A stretch of DNA of 64,000 nt from Malachius bipustulatus (GCA_910589415.1 OU342639.1:22700268-22764267); one strand, 5' to 3'; counted from the first letter of the stretch, positions 30,301 through 36,254 are shown. Numbers and translations: made by a program. The notes: generated by a model from the sequence alone, not told the origin.

Positions 30301-31501
30301 ATTGATTAAAAAAATTTAACTGAAACTTAGGAAATATTAATGCATGAGCGGCATACTCTAATTTAAATTTGCAATTACGAAGTTAGTGTCCAAAAAAATC
30401 CTGTAATACTAAAATTCAATCAGACTGTAACATTTCAAAAGGCAAAAAACGCCACTGACTTTAATGCAAATTTAATATTTTTTCTGGATACCCCGTTTTC
30501 TTTAGAGGAGAAAAATCATCTTACGGTTTAGTTATAGGAACCCATGCAAGCTTTTTATAATACAACACGCTTCAATGACGGTCATAAAAATTATAATTTC
30601 TGGAATTACTCGTTAGTTTTGATTTTTATGATATTTTACCTTGTACGGGCTCTTACAATGTGAAGTATCTCGGAAACAGTACGCTCTACGACAAAAAAGT
30701 AAAATGACTTTTCTCCTCTAAACAACACGAGGTATCTACCAAAAATAACAAATTTGCGTTTAAGTCAGTGGCGTAGAAATTATAAAAAAAAAGTAAGGAC
30801 ATACCCAGATCTCCGCTACTGGATTAAATAATTTATCACTGAGAGTGCTGAAATGTAGCTCCAATCTAGTAAATATTAAGATTTTCCAAAATTTAAAATT
30901 ATCCCACTTGGCCAAATTTTGGTATATTAAAAAAAAAGTTATTTTCTTAAAACTTCAACCAGTATCTCAGAAACCAAAGCTCTGAGGACCAAAGCTTTGT
31001 GTTTAAATTATTTTTGGAATCGCTCCTGGCATTTTAAGATAAAATCAATACTACCCTGTTTAAGAAAGAACTGGCCCCTCACAATGAGTAAATAAAAAAA
31101 TGCCAATAAACATCTTTAAATCGAAACCACCGATTAGACATTATTATTATTCATACATCTTTGTCTACTTGTGAAAATAAAAAAAAAATAGAATTTCTCT
31201 GTAAAGAAGTAGTTTTTTTGAGCCTCGAATTTTTTAAAGAATGCAAAATTCACTCAAAAAATATAAAATGAAGGTGAATATTATTATTATTACATACTAA
31301 TAACTACTGTTACTTACTTTTGTTTCTGTTCTTTGTGCCGAAGTTGAAGCGTTTTTGCTAGCTTATCTAAGTTTTTTGAGTAATCTAGTTCAAGTTCGCC
31401 CCTACGGCGGAAAAAGTCTTGTAATTCGGCGACTAAGGCCACCTGAGCTTCCATTCTTAAGTCCAGACATCGTAGTTGTTCGTTCAATTGCAGTCGGATA
31501 T
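151..31501 (-). CDS. srGAP: srGAP (Slit-Robo Rho GTPase activating protein), 5'-partial, 13 exons
   Basis: The protein acts at the cell cortex: an F-BAR domain bends membrane, a RhoGAP domain switches off Rho-family GTPases and an SH3 domain binds partners such as Robo receptors or actin regulators (family knowledge). Coding exons in transcript order are 31318-31501, 4906-5071, 4626-4847, 4432-4560, 4148-4369, 3685-3960, 3360-3630, 3087-3299, 2924-3029, 2643-2861, 2513-2583, 2270-2450 and 151-394. All junctions are GT-AG and all phases match, giving 2502 nt of whole codons, 833 residues plus TAG. Order of domains: F-BAR about residues 1-380, RhoGAP about 420-620, SH3 about 690-750, then a Ser-rich tail. 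The exon with the start codon lies upstream (higher coordinates) and was not found, so the 5' end is partial. The protein is shorter than vertebrate srGAPs (about 1050-1100) because the C-terminal tail is short. Confidence 0.95.
395..2269 (-). other. last srGAP intron
   Basis: Intron of 1875 bp, mostly AT-rich, with a run of about 18 C at 1710-1728. A stretch at 1200-1640 is notably richer in G+C than its surroundings and is open for 68 codons on the minus strand (1424-1218), but it shows no recognisable domain. It might be an alternative 3' exon, a promoter or a repeat remnant. Nothing else recognisable. Confidence 0.6.
2270..2583 (-). CDS. srGAP: srGAP exons encoding acidic linker and SH3 domain
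   Basis: Exon 2513-2583 encodes a short acidic linker (DVGDSPLDQLQEDVDLEV). Exon 2270-2450 encodes an SH3 domain: ATAQFDFIARSDRELSLKKG (ALYDY-like), the WW pair in NDWWRGTVNGQEGLIPDKYI, and the closing P-x-x-Y. The aromatic ligand-binding residues are present. The two exons are joined by a codon split 1+2. The 71-nt exon is short and could be skipped only with a frameshift, so it is probably constitutive. Confidence 0.93.
2643..3630 (-). CDS. srGAP: srGAP exons encoding linker and RhoGAP domain
   Basis: Exons 3360-3630, 3087-3299, 2924-3029 and 2643-2861. The RhoGAP domain opens with PKLFGGSLEEYLE and reads INLYGLHHQGIFRVSG across an exon junction; the Arg in GIFRVSG is the catalytic arginine finger, so GAP activity is likely intact. 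The later conserved block LFSFLNHLSEFSDENMM spans the next junction and NLAICFGPTLVPVPDD follows, both typical of active RhoGAP domains. The segment GVMKLYLRELREPLFP is the canonical KxxLRELPEPL-type motif of the fold. Confidence 0.95.
3685..5071 (-). CDS. srGAP: srGAP exons encoding the body of the F-BAR domain
   Basis: Five exons (4906-5071, 4626-4847, 4432-4560, 4148-4369, 3685-3960) encode the helical body. The first reads REQWPLFSSYACWQVLI, close to the conserved EQWPLFSxYxCW motif of srGAPs. Others contain long heptad-like Glu/Lys/Gln stretches such as LRQAEAKLRSAETQRTKLEQ, the loop around NEYLLCLEASNTTIHKYF, and the segment MDFGFHNCISRALLMH. Introns are only 60-190 bp, unlike the 26 kb intron upstream. 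Every exon is preceded by a TTTTAG-, CCAG- or CTAG-type acceptor and followed by a GTA(A/T/C) or GTGAG donor. Confidence 0.93.
5115..5320. mobile_element. small MITE with GGTTGCACGAAC termini
   Basis: The left end reads CCTGGTTGCACGAACGTAAT and the right end, read on the other strand, CCCGGTTGCACGAACTTAAT, giving an imperfect terminal inverted repeat of about 20 bp around a roughly 165 bp AT-rich core. There is no coding capacity. Type and transposase source are unknown. Confidence 0.6.
5340..5520 (-). promoter_or_regulatory. GC-rich patch just 5' of the short-intron srGAP exons, possible alternative promoter
   Basis: In a region of about 30 percent GC, this stretch is markedly GC- and CpG-rich (GCGCGGTC, ACGCGTCGCGC, and a repeated GCGCTGGC unit). 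On the minus strand it holds a 40-codon open frame (5502-5380) that ends at a TAG overlapping a possible splice site. It lies 270 bp upstream of the second seen srGAP exon, where an internal promoter or 5' exon of a short isoform could sit. This is inference from composition and position. Confidence 0.25.
5521..6539. other. AT-rich intronic sequence
   Basis: I see no gene here. It contains a short palindromic cluster of TAGGTACCTA-type words (5703-5735), common in several insect genomes, and otherwise simple AT-rich sequence. Confidence 0.5.
6540..7748. mobile_element. foldback element 1, interrupted by a nested TTAA element
   Basis: The left part (6540-6720) and the right part (7560-7748) are inverted copies: for example GACACCTGTATATTA on the left pairs with TAATATACAGGGTGTC on the right, followed by matching blocks around ATTGTCTGAGAAAATCCAGT and GAAAACGGCTCA. 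The core word AACGGCTTA with CAGGGTGACGAAAATTATCA is shared with other foldbacks in the window. The palindrome is broken at 6724 by a separate inverted-repeat element. Confidence 0.8.
6724..7429. mobile_element. 706 bp DNA transposon nested in foldback 1, flanked by TTAA
   Basis: The ends read GCTATGGTTTGTTAGGACTG on the left and, inverted, GCTATGGTTTGTTAGAACTG on the right, with TTAA directly outside both (6720-6723 and 7430-7433). A second inverted word pair (GGTTTGTTAGAATCTGCG near 6822) lies inside. The TTAA flanks fit piggyBac-like insertion, or a TTA/TAA duplication of PIF/Harbinger type. A short open frame at about 6987-7063 begins MVSKFSAEEDDKLRDLVREH, reminiscent of a Myb/MADF-like DNA-binding N terminus as in Harbinger accessory proteins. 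No transposase is present, so it is non-autonomous. Confidence 0.75.
8336..8896 (+). repeat. dispersed repeat family D580, copy 1
   Basis: About 560 bp, beginning GTAATTATTTACATC and ending GCGGATGTAAATAATGACC, so the outer about 25 bp are inverted repeats. Internal blocks such as GGTGCTGGGTGGGTAAGAAG, AAGGCCTCTTTGGCACTACG and GGTATGTTCTCCACCCCTAT recur at 26404-27000, 54271-54847 and, inverted, 62253-62730. No long open frame is conserved. Probably a MITE or other non-autonomous DNA element. Confidence 0.85.
8980..9480. repeat. two degenerate copies of a 'CAGTGGCGTG' dispersed repeat
   Basis: Two related blocks in direct orientation, 8985-9190 and 9265-9480, each beginning CAGTGGCGTG followed by (A/C)ATAGGAAAA, then TTTCTAT, and ending in AAATGGCG-like words. 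Related copies sit at 38752-38945 and 45735-45870, the last sharing ATTAAATCGCATAAAAATAC with the second block. Origin unknown. Confidence 0.6.
9575..9880. repeat. imperfect foldback, about 300 bp
   Basis: The left arm has CGGAGTTTCCATAGTCAACTTTTGTTTTCCCTATAT-type sequence (9629-9664) and the right arm its inverse (9782-9828, with AAAACAAAAGTTGACTATG). The loop is AT-rich. Arms of this kind recur in foldback 3 (21384-22381) and at 25340-25640. Confidence 0.6.
9881..12760. other. intronic sequence, no gene recognised
   Basis: Several open stretches occur on the minus strand (for example 10541-10272 and 11380-10982) but none shows domain signatures or coherent splice sites. Two direct repeats of about 85 bp, sharing GGTTCCCCAAAACAC and CTCACAGGATGGA, lie at 12040-12125 and 12253-12342. 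The stretch 9890-10260 is richer in GC and may be a degraded transposon fragment. Confidence 0.4.
12762..13000 (+). promoter_or_regulatory. putative promoter and 5' UTR of the micro-exon gene
   Basis: An arthropod-type initiator, TCAGT, sits at 12806-12810 inside a stretch richer in GC than its flanks, about 195 bp upstream of the start codon. A five-codon upstream frame starts at 12835. There is also a possible 3' splice site (GTGTTTTAG ending at 12980), so the leader could be spliced. The start ATG at 13001 has A at -3 and G at +4, a favourable context. No clear TATA box at -30. Confidence 0.3.
13001..18331 (+). CDS. tandem micro-exon gene, 18 phase-0 exons, unknown product
   Basis: Predicted exons: 13001-13051, 14111-14296, 14413-14505, 14648-14755, 14900-15016, 15152-15235, 15378-15488, 15583-15672, 15816-15926, 16024-16116, 16262-16363, 16509-16592, 16698-16784, 16884-16967, 17067-17153, 17253-17336, 17451-17534 and 18212-18331. 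Each is a multiple of 3, starts and ends between codons, is open throughout, and is flanked by AG and GT (13 of 16 internal donors read GTACGT). Joined, they encode 591 residues. The start is hydrophilic (MEDNRNFNKTIPATNVS), so no signal peptide is seen; the middle is rich in Pro, Arg, Gln, Asn and Gly and low in hydrophobics, hence probably disordered; the last exon (ISYTIEVEVPGPP, then VNIAIVVQVPDL) looks beta-stranded. No family recognised. The gene lies in an srGAP intron on the opposite strand. Any exon could be skipped or included without frameshift. Confidence 0.72.
13182..13280 (+). CDS. possible alternative terminal exon of the micro-exon gene
   Basis: After a pyrimidine-rich AG (13180-13181), a phase-0 frame reads VTQATSYNNYTMQSFNYNEA, continues with SSYGYPISVKLE and ends at TAA (13278-13280). 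The stop overlaps AATAAA (13276-13281), as also happens in the 18212-18331 exon. If spliced to 13001-13051 and polyadenylated there, it would make a 49-residue Tyr/Asn/Ser-rich isoform. It may instead be intronic sequence that is open by chance. Confidence 0.3.
   Translation: MTQATSYNNYTMQSFNYNEASSYGYPISVKLE
14111..14296 (+). CDS. micro-exon gene: longest internal exon, with 18-nt internal repeats
   Basis: The exon is 186 nt, 62 codons. It begins with near-perfect repeats of an 18-nt unit (CAACCACTGGTTCCTCAG) encoding the hexapeptide QPLVPQ, with three full copies and a degenerate fourth, then continues RRPIPRRPEANGTETIALDL and ends GNVRNRSN before GTACGT. Each repeat ends in TTCCTCAG, the same word as the 3' splice site that opens the exon, so acceptors at 14110, 14128, 14146 and 14164 are all plausible and keep the frame. 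Confidence 0.7.
14648..15016 (+). CDS. micro-exon gene: duplicated exon pair of 36 and 39 codons
   Basis: Exons 14648-14755 and 14900-15016 are near-identical duplicates 252 bp apart. Both read RIQRNDVPM(E/Q)RARLL, then RHV(T/A)GRPIQ(V/A)GSGHEI. The second carries a 9-nt in-frame insertion (QLL). The introns before both end TTATTGTGGTTCCACAG. Between the copies four substitutions change residues and two are silent. Confidence 0.7.
15378..16116 (+). CDS. micro-exon gene: duplicated two-exon cassette
   Basis: Exons 15378-15488 with 15583-15672 form a cassette that recurs as 15816-15926 with 16024-16116, about 440 bp further on. The first exon of each ends NPTGYLDFGFMGNHLLPNE before a variant donor GTATTT, the only donor of that kind in the gene; the second begins GFPFNQAPQASSGQVTN. 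The five substitutions between the two first exons all change residues (for example QSAPT against RRDPN), while flanking introns are almost identical. Confidence 0.7.
16509..17534 (+). CDS. micro-exon gene: tandem array of six near-identical exons
   Basis: Six exons (starts 16509, 16698, 16884, 17067, 17253, 17451) of 28 or 29 codons repeat every 183-198 bp. Consensus: RL(R/Q)SNSAPQDGPMQM, then IA(V)VDPGSNENQ(A/V)D. Copies two to five alternate 29 codons ending QAD and 28 codons ending QVD, so the pair 16698-17066 was duplicated as a 369 bp dimer. Introns are equally conserved and share a GTGATCCATTCTGTGGACAA word. The array is recent, so assembly collapse or expansion is possible. Confidence 0.72.
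17715..17800 (+). pseudogene. decayed seventh exon of the tandem array
   Basis: The sequence before it (CGTGATTCACTCTGCGGATAAG at 17645, then TTTTTTATTC) aligns with the intron that precedes the array exons, and the sequence after it (GGTTTATGG through CCGAATATTAATATTACT) aligns with the intron that follows exon 17451-17534. The exon slot itself (about 17722-17790) has lost the CAG acceptor and the GTACGT donor and has a CATCATCATC stretch. It is probably a dead exon. Confidence 0.5.
18212..18331 (+). CDS. micro-exon gene: last exon
   Basis: After TTTTTTTTCAG a phase-0 frame of 39 codons runs to TAA at 18329-18331, encoding ISYTIEVEVPGPP, VNIAIVVQVPDLANKDI and TFNLKYTKK. Alternating hydrophobic residues suggest beta-strands, unlike the rest of the protein. 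The stop codon overlaps AATAAA (18327-18332), so the 3' UTR may be very short or use a later signal. Confidence 0.65.
   Translation: MSYTIEVEVPGPPVNIAIVVQVPDLANKDITFNLKYTKK
18332..20500. other. AT-rich intronic spacer
   Basis: I see no gene or recognisable element in these 2.2 kb. They consist of very AT-rich sequence with A/T runs and short ATAAATAAA-type simple sequence (19578-19612). Confidence 0.5.
20505..21379. mobile_element. foldback element 2, 875 bp
   Basis: A nearly full-length palindrome flanked by TA: the left end CAGGGTGGGCCACGGTATAC is matched by the inverted right end. Arms of about 430 bp pair almost throughout (for example GTACCTCTGCCGGGTCTC with GAGACCCGGCAGAGGTAC) around a core at about 20940. 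It shares AACGGCTTACATGTCCCTAT and GTTATAAACAAGTGAAAATCG with foldbacks 1, 4 and 9. There is no coding capacity. Confidence 0.88.
21384..22381. mobile_element. foldback element 3, about 1 kb, abutting foldback 2
   Basis: Termini CAGGGTGCACCATATATCCT and its inverse (GGTGCACCCTG) are flanked by TA. Arms of about 400-480 bp include ACAGGGTCGGTTAAAC, GACAT(A)CAAGATATCTGTGACC and AGTCAACTTTCGTTTTTCTT with their inverses. It begins two base pairs after the TA of foldback 2, so the two are arranged head to tail. No coding capacity. Confidence 0.86.
22387..24040. other. intronic spacer
   Basis: No recognisable gene. Some open stretches occur (for example minus strand 23177-22944 and plus 23820-24110, the latter running into foldback 4), without domains or good splice sites. 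Confidence 0.4.
24048..24911. mobile_element. foldback element 4, 864 bp
   Basis: Termini CAGGGTGAGTCATTGATATG and its inverse, flanked by TA on both sides. Arms of about 400 bp pair closely (for example CACTTTACCCTCCCATTTAC with its inverse). The core contains GCGGTATCCTATTG and the TATACAGAGTGGTAAAAAATTTGAT block common to the family. No coding capacity. Confidence 0.87.
25119..25850. repeat. degenerate foldback with CAGGGTG end
   Basis: Starts near TACAGGGTGATTAAAAAAAA (25117) and contains an inner inverted repeat at about 25340-25640 (TTTTCATGTCATTCTGTATTA with its inverse AATACAGAATGACATGAAAA). The right outer end is unclear. Confidence 0.5.
26404..27000 (+). repeat. dispersed repeat family D580, copy 2
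   Basis: Same family as 8336-8896, with ends GTAATTGTTTACATCCGCGG and GCGGATGTAAATAATGACC. It includes the block CTCGCTATTATGGTCCGACT shared with the copy at 54271-54847, which is its closest relative here. Confidence 0.85.
27100..29035. repeat. 10-bp-period minisatellite, about 1.5 kb of repeats
   Basis: The sequence is built from TGGAAATATT / TGGCAATACT units (consensus TGGMAATAYT) with higher-order blocks, for example 27470-27660 nearly repeated at 27690-27900. Because the period is not a multiple of three, it opens long frames on both strands that encode repeated peptides such as WKYLEIFGN; these are not credible genes. A retrotransposon fragment interrupts it at 28075-28525. Confidence 0.9.
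28075..28525 (-). mobile_element. 5'-truncated non-LTR retrotransposon inside the minisatellite
   Basis: On the minus strand this reads as a LINE 3' end. The upstream part encodes a C-terminal ORF2-like tail (STPRTNLLVRSPIFRMCSWF, then NEISDECDIF), followed by a stop, a 3' UTR and a terminal CAATAAAGTG next to an (ATT)n tail (plus strand AATAATAATAAT at 28076-28099). The RTNxLxxSPxxRMC..FN pattern is typical of C-terminal tails of insect jockey-like elements. Minisatellite units continue on both sides. Confidence 0.75.
29190..29490 (-). pseudogene. Ty3/gypsy-type reverse transcriptase remnant
   Basis: On the minus strand the translation contains MPFGLSKA, then FERLVEMVLRGLTWKTCL and a degraded aspartate motif (YDDV), the arrangement of conserved RT motifs in Ty3/gypsy pol (MPFGLxNAPATFxRxM...YLDD). 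Frameshifts separate it from upstream fragments. It is an old, inactive fragment with no LTRs or envelope-like sequence seen nearby. Confidence 0.6.
29500..31310. other. AT-rich intronic sequence before the first seen F-BAR exon
   Basis: No gene recognised. A weak inverted repeat lies around 30370-30780 (GCCACTGACTTTAATGCAAAT against ATTTGCGTTTAAGTCAGTGGC, and GTTTTCTTTAGAGGAGAAAA against TTTTCTCCTCTAAACAAC), probably another decayed foldback. Confidence 0.5.
31318..31501 (-). CDS. srGAP: srGAP exon encoding start of the F-BAR domain
   Basis: This exon encodes the first helix of the F-BAR domain, reading IRLQLNEQLRCLDLRMEAQV and then AELQDFFRRRGELELDYSKN, the signature FCH motif of the family. 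The acceptor is TTTCAG and the donor GTAAGT. It starts with two bases completing an Asp or similar codon and ends with AA, completed to Lys by the first base of the exon at 5071. It is separated from the next exon by 26.2 kb. The missing upstream exon should end in a single coding base, G if the residue is Asp as in relatives. Confidence 0.93.
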
Positions 31502-31920
31502 CTGAAAGCACAAAAAAAAATATTAAGGACACATGACATGACATGACATACATTTTTAATATTTAGAAAGGTGTATTATAATACACAAACGTTTTGGGAA
31601 AGCGTAGGTACATCTCTCATGTACAATTTACTAAATTTGAAATTATTATTACTTTCGAAATGCTTCTTCTGATCGTCTGGTTGTGCAGCAAGGACAATTT
31701 CAACTTTAATAGACAAATTATTGTATAAGAAGTGATTTTAAAAAACGCAATACAATTAATAGCCGCCAACATGTTGTTACATAAACTATTTTCGTTCTAC
31801 AATACCGCTCATACTGTTAAAAGAATACAAAATTATTATTATAATTAGTATTGAATTGAAAATACCACTAAACGACTTGTAAAAATCACATGAAATGAAT
31901 CAAAGTTACTTCACTTAAAG

Positions 31921-32336
31921 ATAAAGAAGACATCTTGGAGCAGATCTTGCGGATCAAACACTCACTAGAACACCTGACTAACCTTGGTCAGGTAGGTATC
32001 AAGTTTAAAGCGATTATGTAAAACAGCTTCGCTTTATTTACACATGTGCATATTTTACATTGTTCGTTTGTTGACTGTAAAAGTGATTTACACTTTGTCT
32101 TTTACATATACTTTCATTTATTATGCATTTTTAAAACTATTTTTATACACAATCTACTATGAGCCATGGAAATAAGAATGGAAGTGTAGAAGGATGAACA
32201 GATCATCGACCTCTTGGATACCTATAAAAAAAAATGCATTCAATTCAAACAGAAACTTCGACAGGATAATCCTACAGAAAAGAAAATAAACTCAGTGACC
32301 TTATTAGCTGCCATAACAACTCAACTAAACACTTAA
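31921..32336 (+). CDS. possible last two exons of an unrecognised gene
   Basis: The first stretch, about 31921-31991, reads KEDILEQILRIKHSLEHLTN and LGQ before a good donor (GTAGGT at 31992). A second stretch, from 32190 after GTGTAG, is in the matching phase and reads KDEQIIDLLDTYKKKCIQFK, QKLRQDNPTEKKINSVTLLA and AITTQLNT to TAA at 32334-32336. Both are richer in GC than their surroundings and look like an amphipathic, possibly coiled-coil segment. No upstream exon or family was recognised. Confidence 0.35.
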
Positions 32337-32869
32337 GGGCTAAGCTAAGACTCAAATCAATCATGTATAAGTATAGTTAATGACAGAATTTGGTCCCTAA
32401 CTTGTCAAATTTTTGAAAGGTAGTCCAGAATTATAAACAAAATCTCACAATACAGCGCAGACCATTTTTCAAAACAAGCCTGTTTAAATTATTCATGACC
32501 TACATTAATTAAGAATTCATCAAGTTGGATGACTGAATGTGCGATGACCCTTTGCCGTTATAAGTACCACAAAGAAATTACGAAGACTTTTTTTGACTGG
32601 TTAATTTTTGAGTTTTGGGCCAAAGATAATAATGATGTATTTAAATAAAAAAATGAACAAGTCAAAATGTCTTCACGATTTATTTTTTAATATTTTTCGA
32701 TATTAACATTATTAGTCTGATTAGTTTTGTTACGTTATTACGTAAATAAAAAATTAAATTCTTTTTAATTTGGCCAGTACCAAAGTAAAACCAATTAATT
32801 GATCATCAATTTAACGGCAGAGATACAGAACACACCTTCACTTAAAAACCTGATTTGCCGCTGCCGCCA

Positions 32870-33060
32870 TTGTTTCACAATCTGATTGAGCAATCCCGTT
32901 TTAAAAATAGGGGAACCCCTTATATCCTTTCGTAAAGCTACGGGAACCCCCGCATCCCTCCATAAGACTATCGAATCTCGCTTTAAAAGTAGGGGAACCA
33001 TCCATATCCTTTCTTAAAGCTAGGATAACCTCCGAATCAATTATTTTTTTAAAATCAAGT
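32870..33060. repeat. imperfect tandem repeat, about 80-bp period
   Basis: TTTAAAA(A/G)TAGGGGAACC followed by TATCCTTTC(G/T)TAAAGCTA occurs at 32900-32942 and 32983-33023, with a degraded third unit between. No function seen. Confidence 0.5.
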
Positions 33061-34320
33061 ATAATCCATCACTTATTCCCGCCATAGAATGGCACCAACA
33101 GTATAATTTTTTTTTCATTGGGGCACCAGCGATAAAAAAACTGTAATTTGGTAGTAAAGTGGACAAAAGTCGAGCTTTCCATCCATCGGTAGAAATCGAT
33201 AAATAAAATCAAAATCACTGAAAAGAAATATCAAAAAAGTAATTTTTTACTTTGGTAATGACTGGCACAATTGAACTTTTATCTATGTTTTAATTTAATT
33301 TATATGTGCATATATGTATTTTTATTTTGGATTATTTATATATCTATATTTTTTTATTTATAGGATTAAGATACGGAGTTGCGTCAAGCTGGGAGTATTG
33401 ATATAGCTGCGGAAATCAACCGCATTTAAAGGTTAGTTCTCAATCATCTTGTAAACCTGGTTTGAGTACATATTAGGTATCTGGTCCTAATTTTATTCAA
33501 GTTATTTTATTGTACCGGGTGGGCAACTAAGAATGGACGCCAACCATATCTCAGGAACGGCTCGTCACACAGCTTTAGGGTAAAATTTTTTAGGAGGAAA
33601 GTGGTCCCAAAAAATCGCTGGAAAATATTTTTGAGCTTCTAAAACTACCGCTAGGGGGCGTAATAGTCATAGCAGAATGGAAAATGGGTAGTTTCTCCGT
33701 ATTTTTTCAATTAAGGGTGTATTCAAAACACATGTACTCTAATCCTCAAATAATTTATATTTTTTTTATTCGAAACTTTTTGTCATAACCTCAAAAATAA
33801 AGTGGTGAGAGTACGTCAAAATTTTGTTTATTCAAAGGTCGATTATTCCGGTTAACCTCAACGGAATTTAACAAGACTAGTCTCGTTACAAAGCGTTTTC
33901 CTTCCTATGTCGACCACATTTTTCGAATTTTTCATTTTTGTACCACCGAAACCGCTAAAGGGCGTTATTTGACATGTAAGGAAATATGTCGATTTTTCTT
34001 TAAAAAAAATTAAATAGAATGGCAACGAAAAATTTCAATAAATTAACAAACACGAAAATGATTTACGGAGTCTTAACACTAATTAATTGAACTTTCAAAC
34101 CGATGAAGGTCATCAATTCGTAGTTCTATATGGTTCGCATATTTCCTTAAATTTTCAAATTGATATCTTTGTAATTAGTCGTCATTTTTGGGTGGACACT
34201 AGTGTTGGGACATCCTGTATCAAATGATTTGATAGAATGATGTAACACATAAACAGACATTTTTTAATATACAAAATCCAGCAATATCCTCTGTGAATAA
34301 ACACTGTCCAATTATTGCAG

Positions 34321-34440
34321 GTTCTATTAACTCATCGACCACTGGAGGATTAGAAAATTATCTGAAAAGATTTCACCGAGAATTTTCACCACCAGGAAAA
34401 GTCAATAATATACATACAAGTGAAGCCATATATTGAAAAG
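34321..34440 (+). CDS. exon-like open stretch, unknown
   Basis: After TTATTGCAG (ending 34320) one frame reads SINSSTTGGLENYLKRFHRE, then FSPPGKVNNIHTSEAIY and TGA, and five bases later there is a strong GTAAGC donor at 34441. A stop before a donor would mean a 3' UTR intron or a non-coding exon. A similar short AG...GT stretch lies at 33364-33432. Could be a long non-coding RNA. Confidence 0.22.
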
Positions 34441-35239
34441 GTAAGCTGAAGAATCCCGACTTTTATATCCATGAAATCCAATGCAAATATTTTATTTACT
34501 ATTTACCCACACAATCTAACTGCAAACCCCCAGACACGCACCCCGTCATAGGTGAAAGACAGACCGGAAGTGTGGGCAAGTTAAAGCCGCCGTATGTCTG
34601 CCTTGTCTACGTGACCCCCGTCTAGGCGCCTCGTGACCATCGTCAGTCACGCCAATAAAATCCTTGAACACTCCGGCAAATAAAGATCTAGGACGTCAAC
34701 AGACGCAACGTCCCTTAAATACTTAATGAGAGTTCCGAATAAATTGCACCTAAATGGTATACGATCCTCAAAAATATACCAAGAATATTGCGCACATGAA
34801 AAAAACTGAATTGGTAGGAATTAAAAAAGTAGCTTGTATCAATGATACGAGTAGATTACATGTGCAAAAGCTGAGTTTTGTATCTTATACGGTTCCCGAG
34901 ATATTTTCAAAAAACCTGGAAAAATAATCTTTTTTTGACACACTATATCTCAAAAACGGTGAATTTCCGCGGATACACGAATGCGAAATTTTGCCCAAGA
35001 AATATGTCTTTAAATTTTTTCGCAATATTAAAGATATTACGACGCTTGTATTCAATAATTTTGATAATATTCGTGAAGCTATTTAGGTGAAATGCGGTTT
35101 TTGGTAAATTTTTGTAAATACTGAATATTTTCCAAGTACCTACGAATAGAAGAGAATTTCCACGATCAACGGTGAAGCTAAAAGAGAATAAGCGACCGGG
35201 ATCGTTCGACTTGCTAGAAAAATGAACCCTCCTAGGGTA

Positions 35240-35440
35240 GGAATTTATTTTTGGATGAGTCACGTTAAATTCAATCCCCCCAAGACGTCTATGCTAGTCG
35301 TAGTAGCAACTAACAGCATGACAAATGACGCAGTCAGTAGTGCCAGTGCCACCCCTTGCATAGTGAGGCATTATCAACTGATGACGACACACCCTTCTGA
35401 CATACAAAATATAGATTATGACGATACGCTGGAATTTTAA
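35240..35440 (+). CDS. possible terminal coding exon, unknown
   Basis: A stretch of higher GC than the surroundings is open to TAA at 35438-35440 and reads VVVATNSMTNDAVSSASATP, then CIVRHYQLMTTHPSDIQN and IDYDDTLEF. The acidic end and balanced composition resemble a C terminus. The acceptor is uncertain. It could link to the exon-like stretches at 31.9-34.4 kb; nothing proves it. Confidence 0.25.
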   Translation, partial: GIYFWMSHVKFNPPKTSMLVVVATNSMTNDAVSSASATPCIVRHYQLMTTHPSDIQNIDYDDTLEF

Positions 35441-35581
35441 AATTTAAATGCCAATACCCACTCACATATTCAAATATTCGACCGACACCGACATGATGTT
35501 ATATTATTATTATGTAATAAGCACCCGTCCCCGTCGGATTAAACTTTTCAGTGTTTCAAAAGCTTCAGGGTTTCAGCTTTC

Positions 35582-35619
35582 AAAAGTAGCGTTCCTGGAA
35601 TTCCAGGAACGCTACTTTT
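35582..35619. repeat. perfect 38-bp palindrome without spacer
   Basis: The arm AAAAGTAGCGTTCCTGGAA (35582-35600) is followed directly by its exact reverse complement. It would extrude as a 19-bp hairpin. Function unknown. Confidence 0.9.
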
Positions 35620-36254
35620 CCATTTACCGGCGGAGGTAGTGAATATACGCGTAGAAGTCACATTTTATTAAACTCAAGTAATAACTTGTTAATCTACGTC
35701 AAATGCAGAATCCAATTTATTTAAACACACGCTAATTGGATTCTCAGACGCAGTTCATTTCAGATGCAGATACTAAAGTTATTTTTATAGAGTCGATTGA
35801 TTTGAAGTGAAATGGATTTACGCTAACAACCACCATAAACTCAGACCTAGAAAGTTTTCAATTTATTTCGAAAATAAATAAATTTCAAAGTGTCTACGAC
35901 AGTTCGAAAATTAACAGAAAACGTATTCCGCAAACGCGAGGAACAAAAAGGAGATGAAAATAAATTAATTCCAAACCAGTAGTAGTTAGTGACAGTTAGG
36001 AAAAGAAAATATATACAGTGTGAATCTCACTTATGGAATAAAATTAATTATTCTATAAAAATGGTTTTTGTGGAAAACGCTGAGACACGTAAAGTTTATT
36101 TTATTAAAAAACATCAGCCTCCACCCTTTTACCACCGCACTTCATCCCACTTTTGAATAGCAACCCTATTTTTGTTTGTCACAATTCGATGGCTTTCATT
36201 TTTTTGAATACAGAGATACCCCATATGTGTGGTCCAGTATTACAAGTTTTAGTA

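Larger units (their letters stand above)
5072..31317 (-). other. giant srGAP intron hosting a nested gene and many transposons
   Basis: The intron separates the first seen F-BAR exon from the second. It holds a complete opposite-strand multi-exon gene (13001-18331), foldback elements, MITEs, a minisatellite and retrotransposon fragments, each listed separately. Its size is bracketed by a GTAAGT donor and a TTTTCTAG acceptor that restore the reading frame exactly. Confidence 0.9.
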
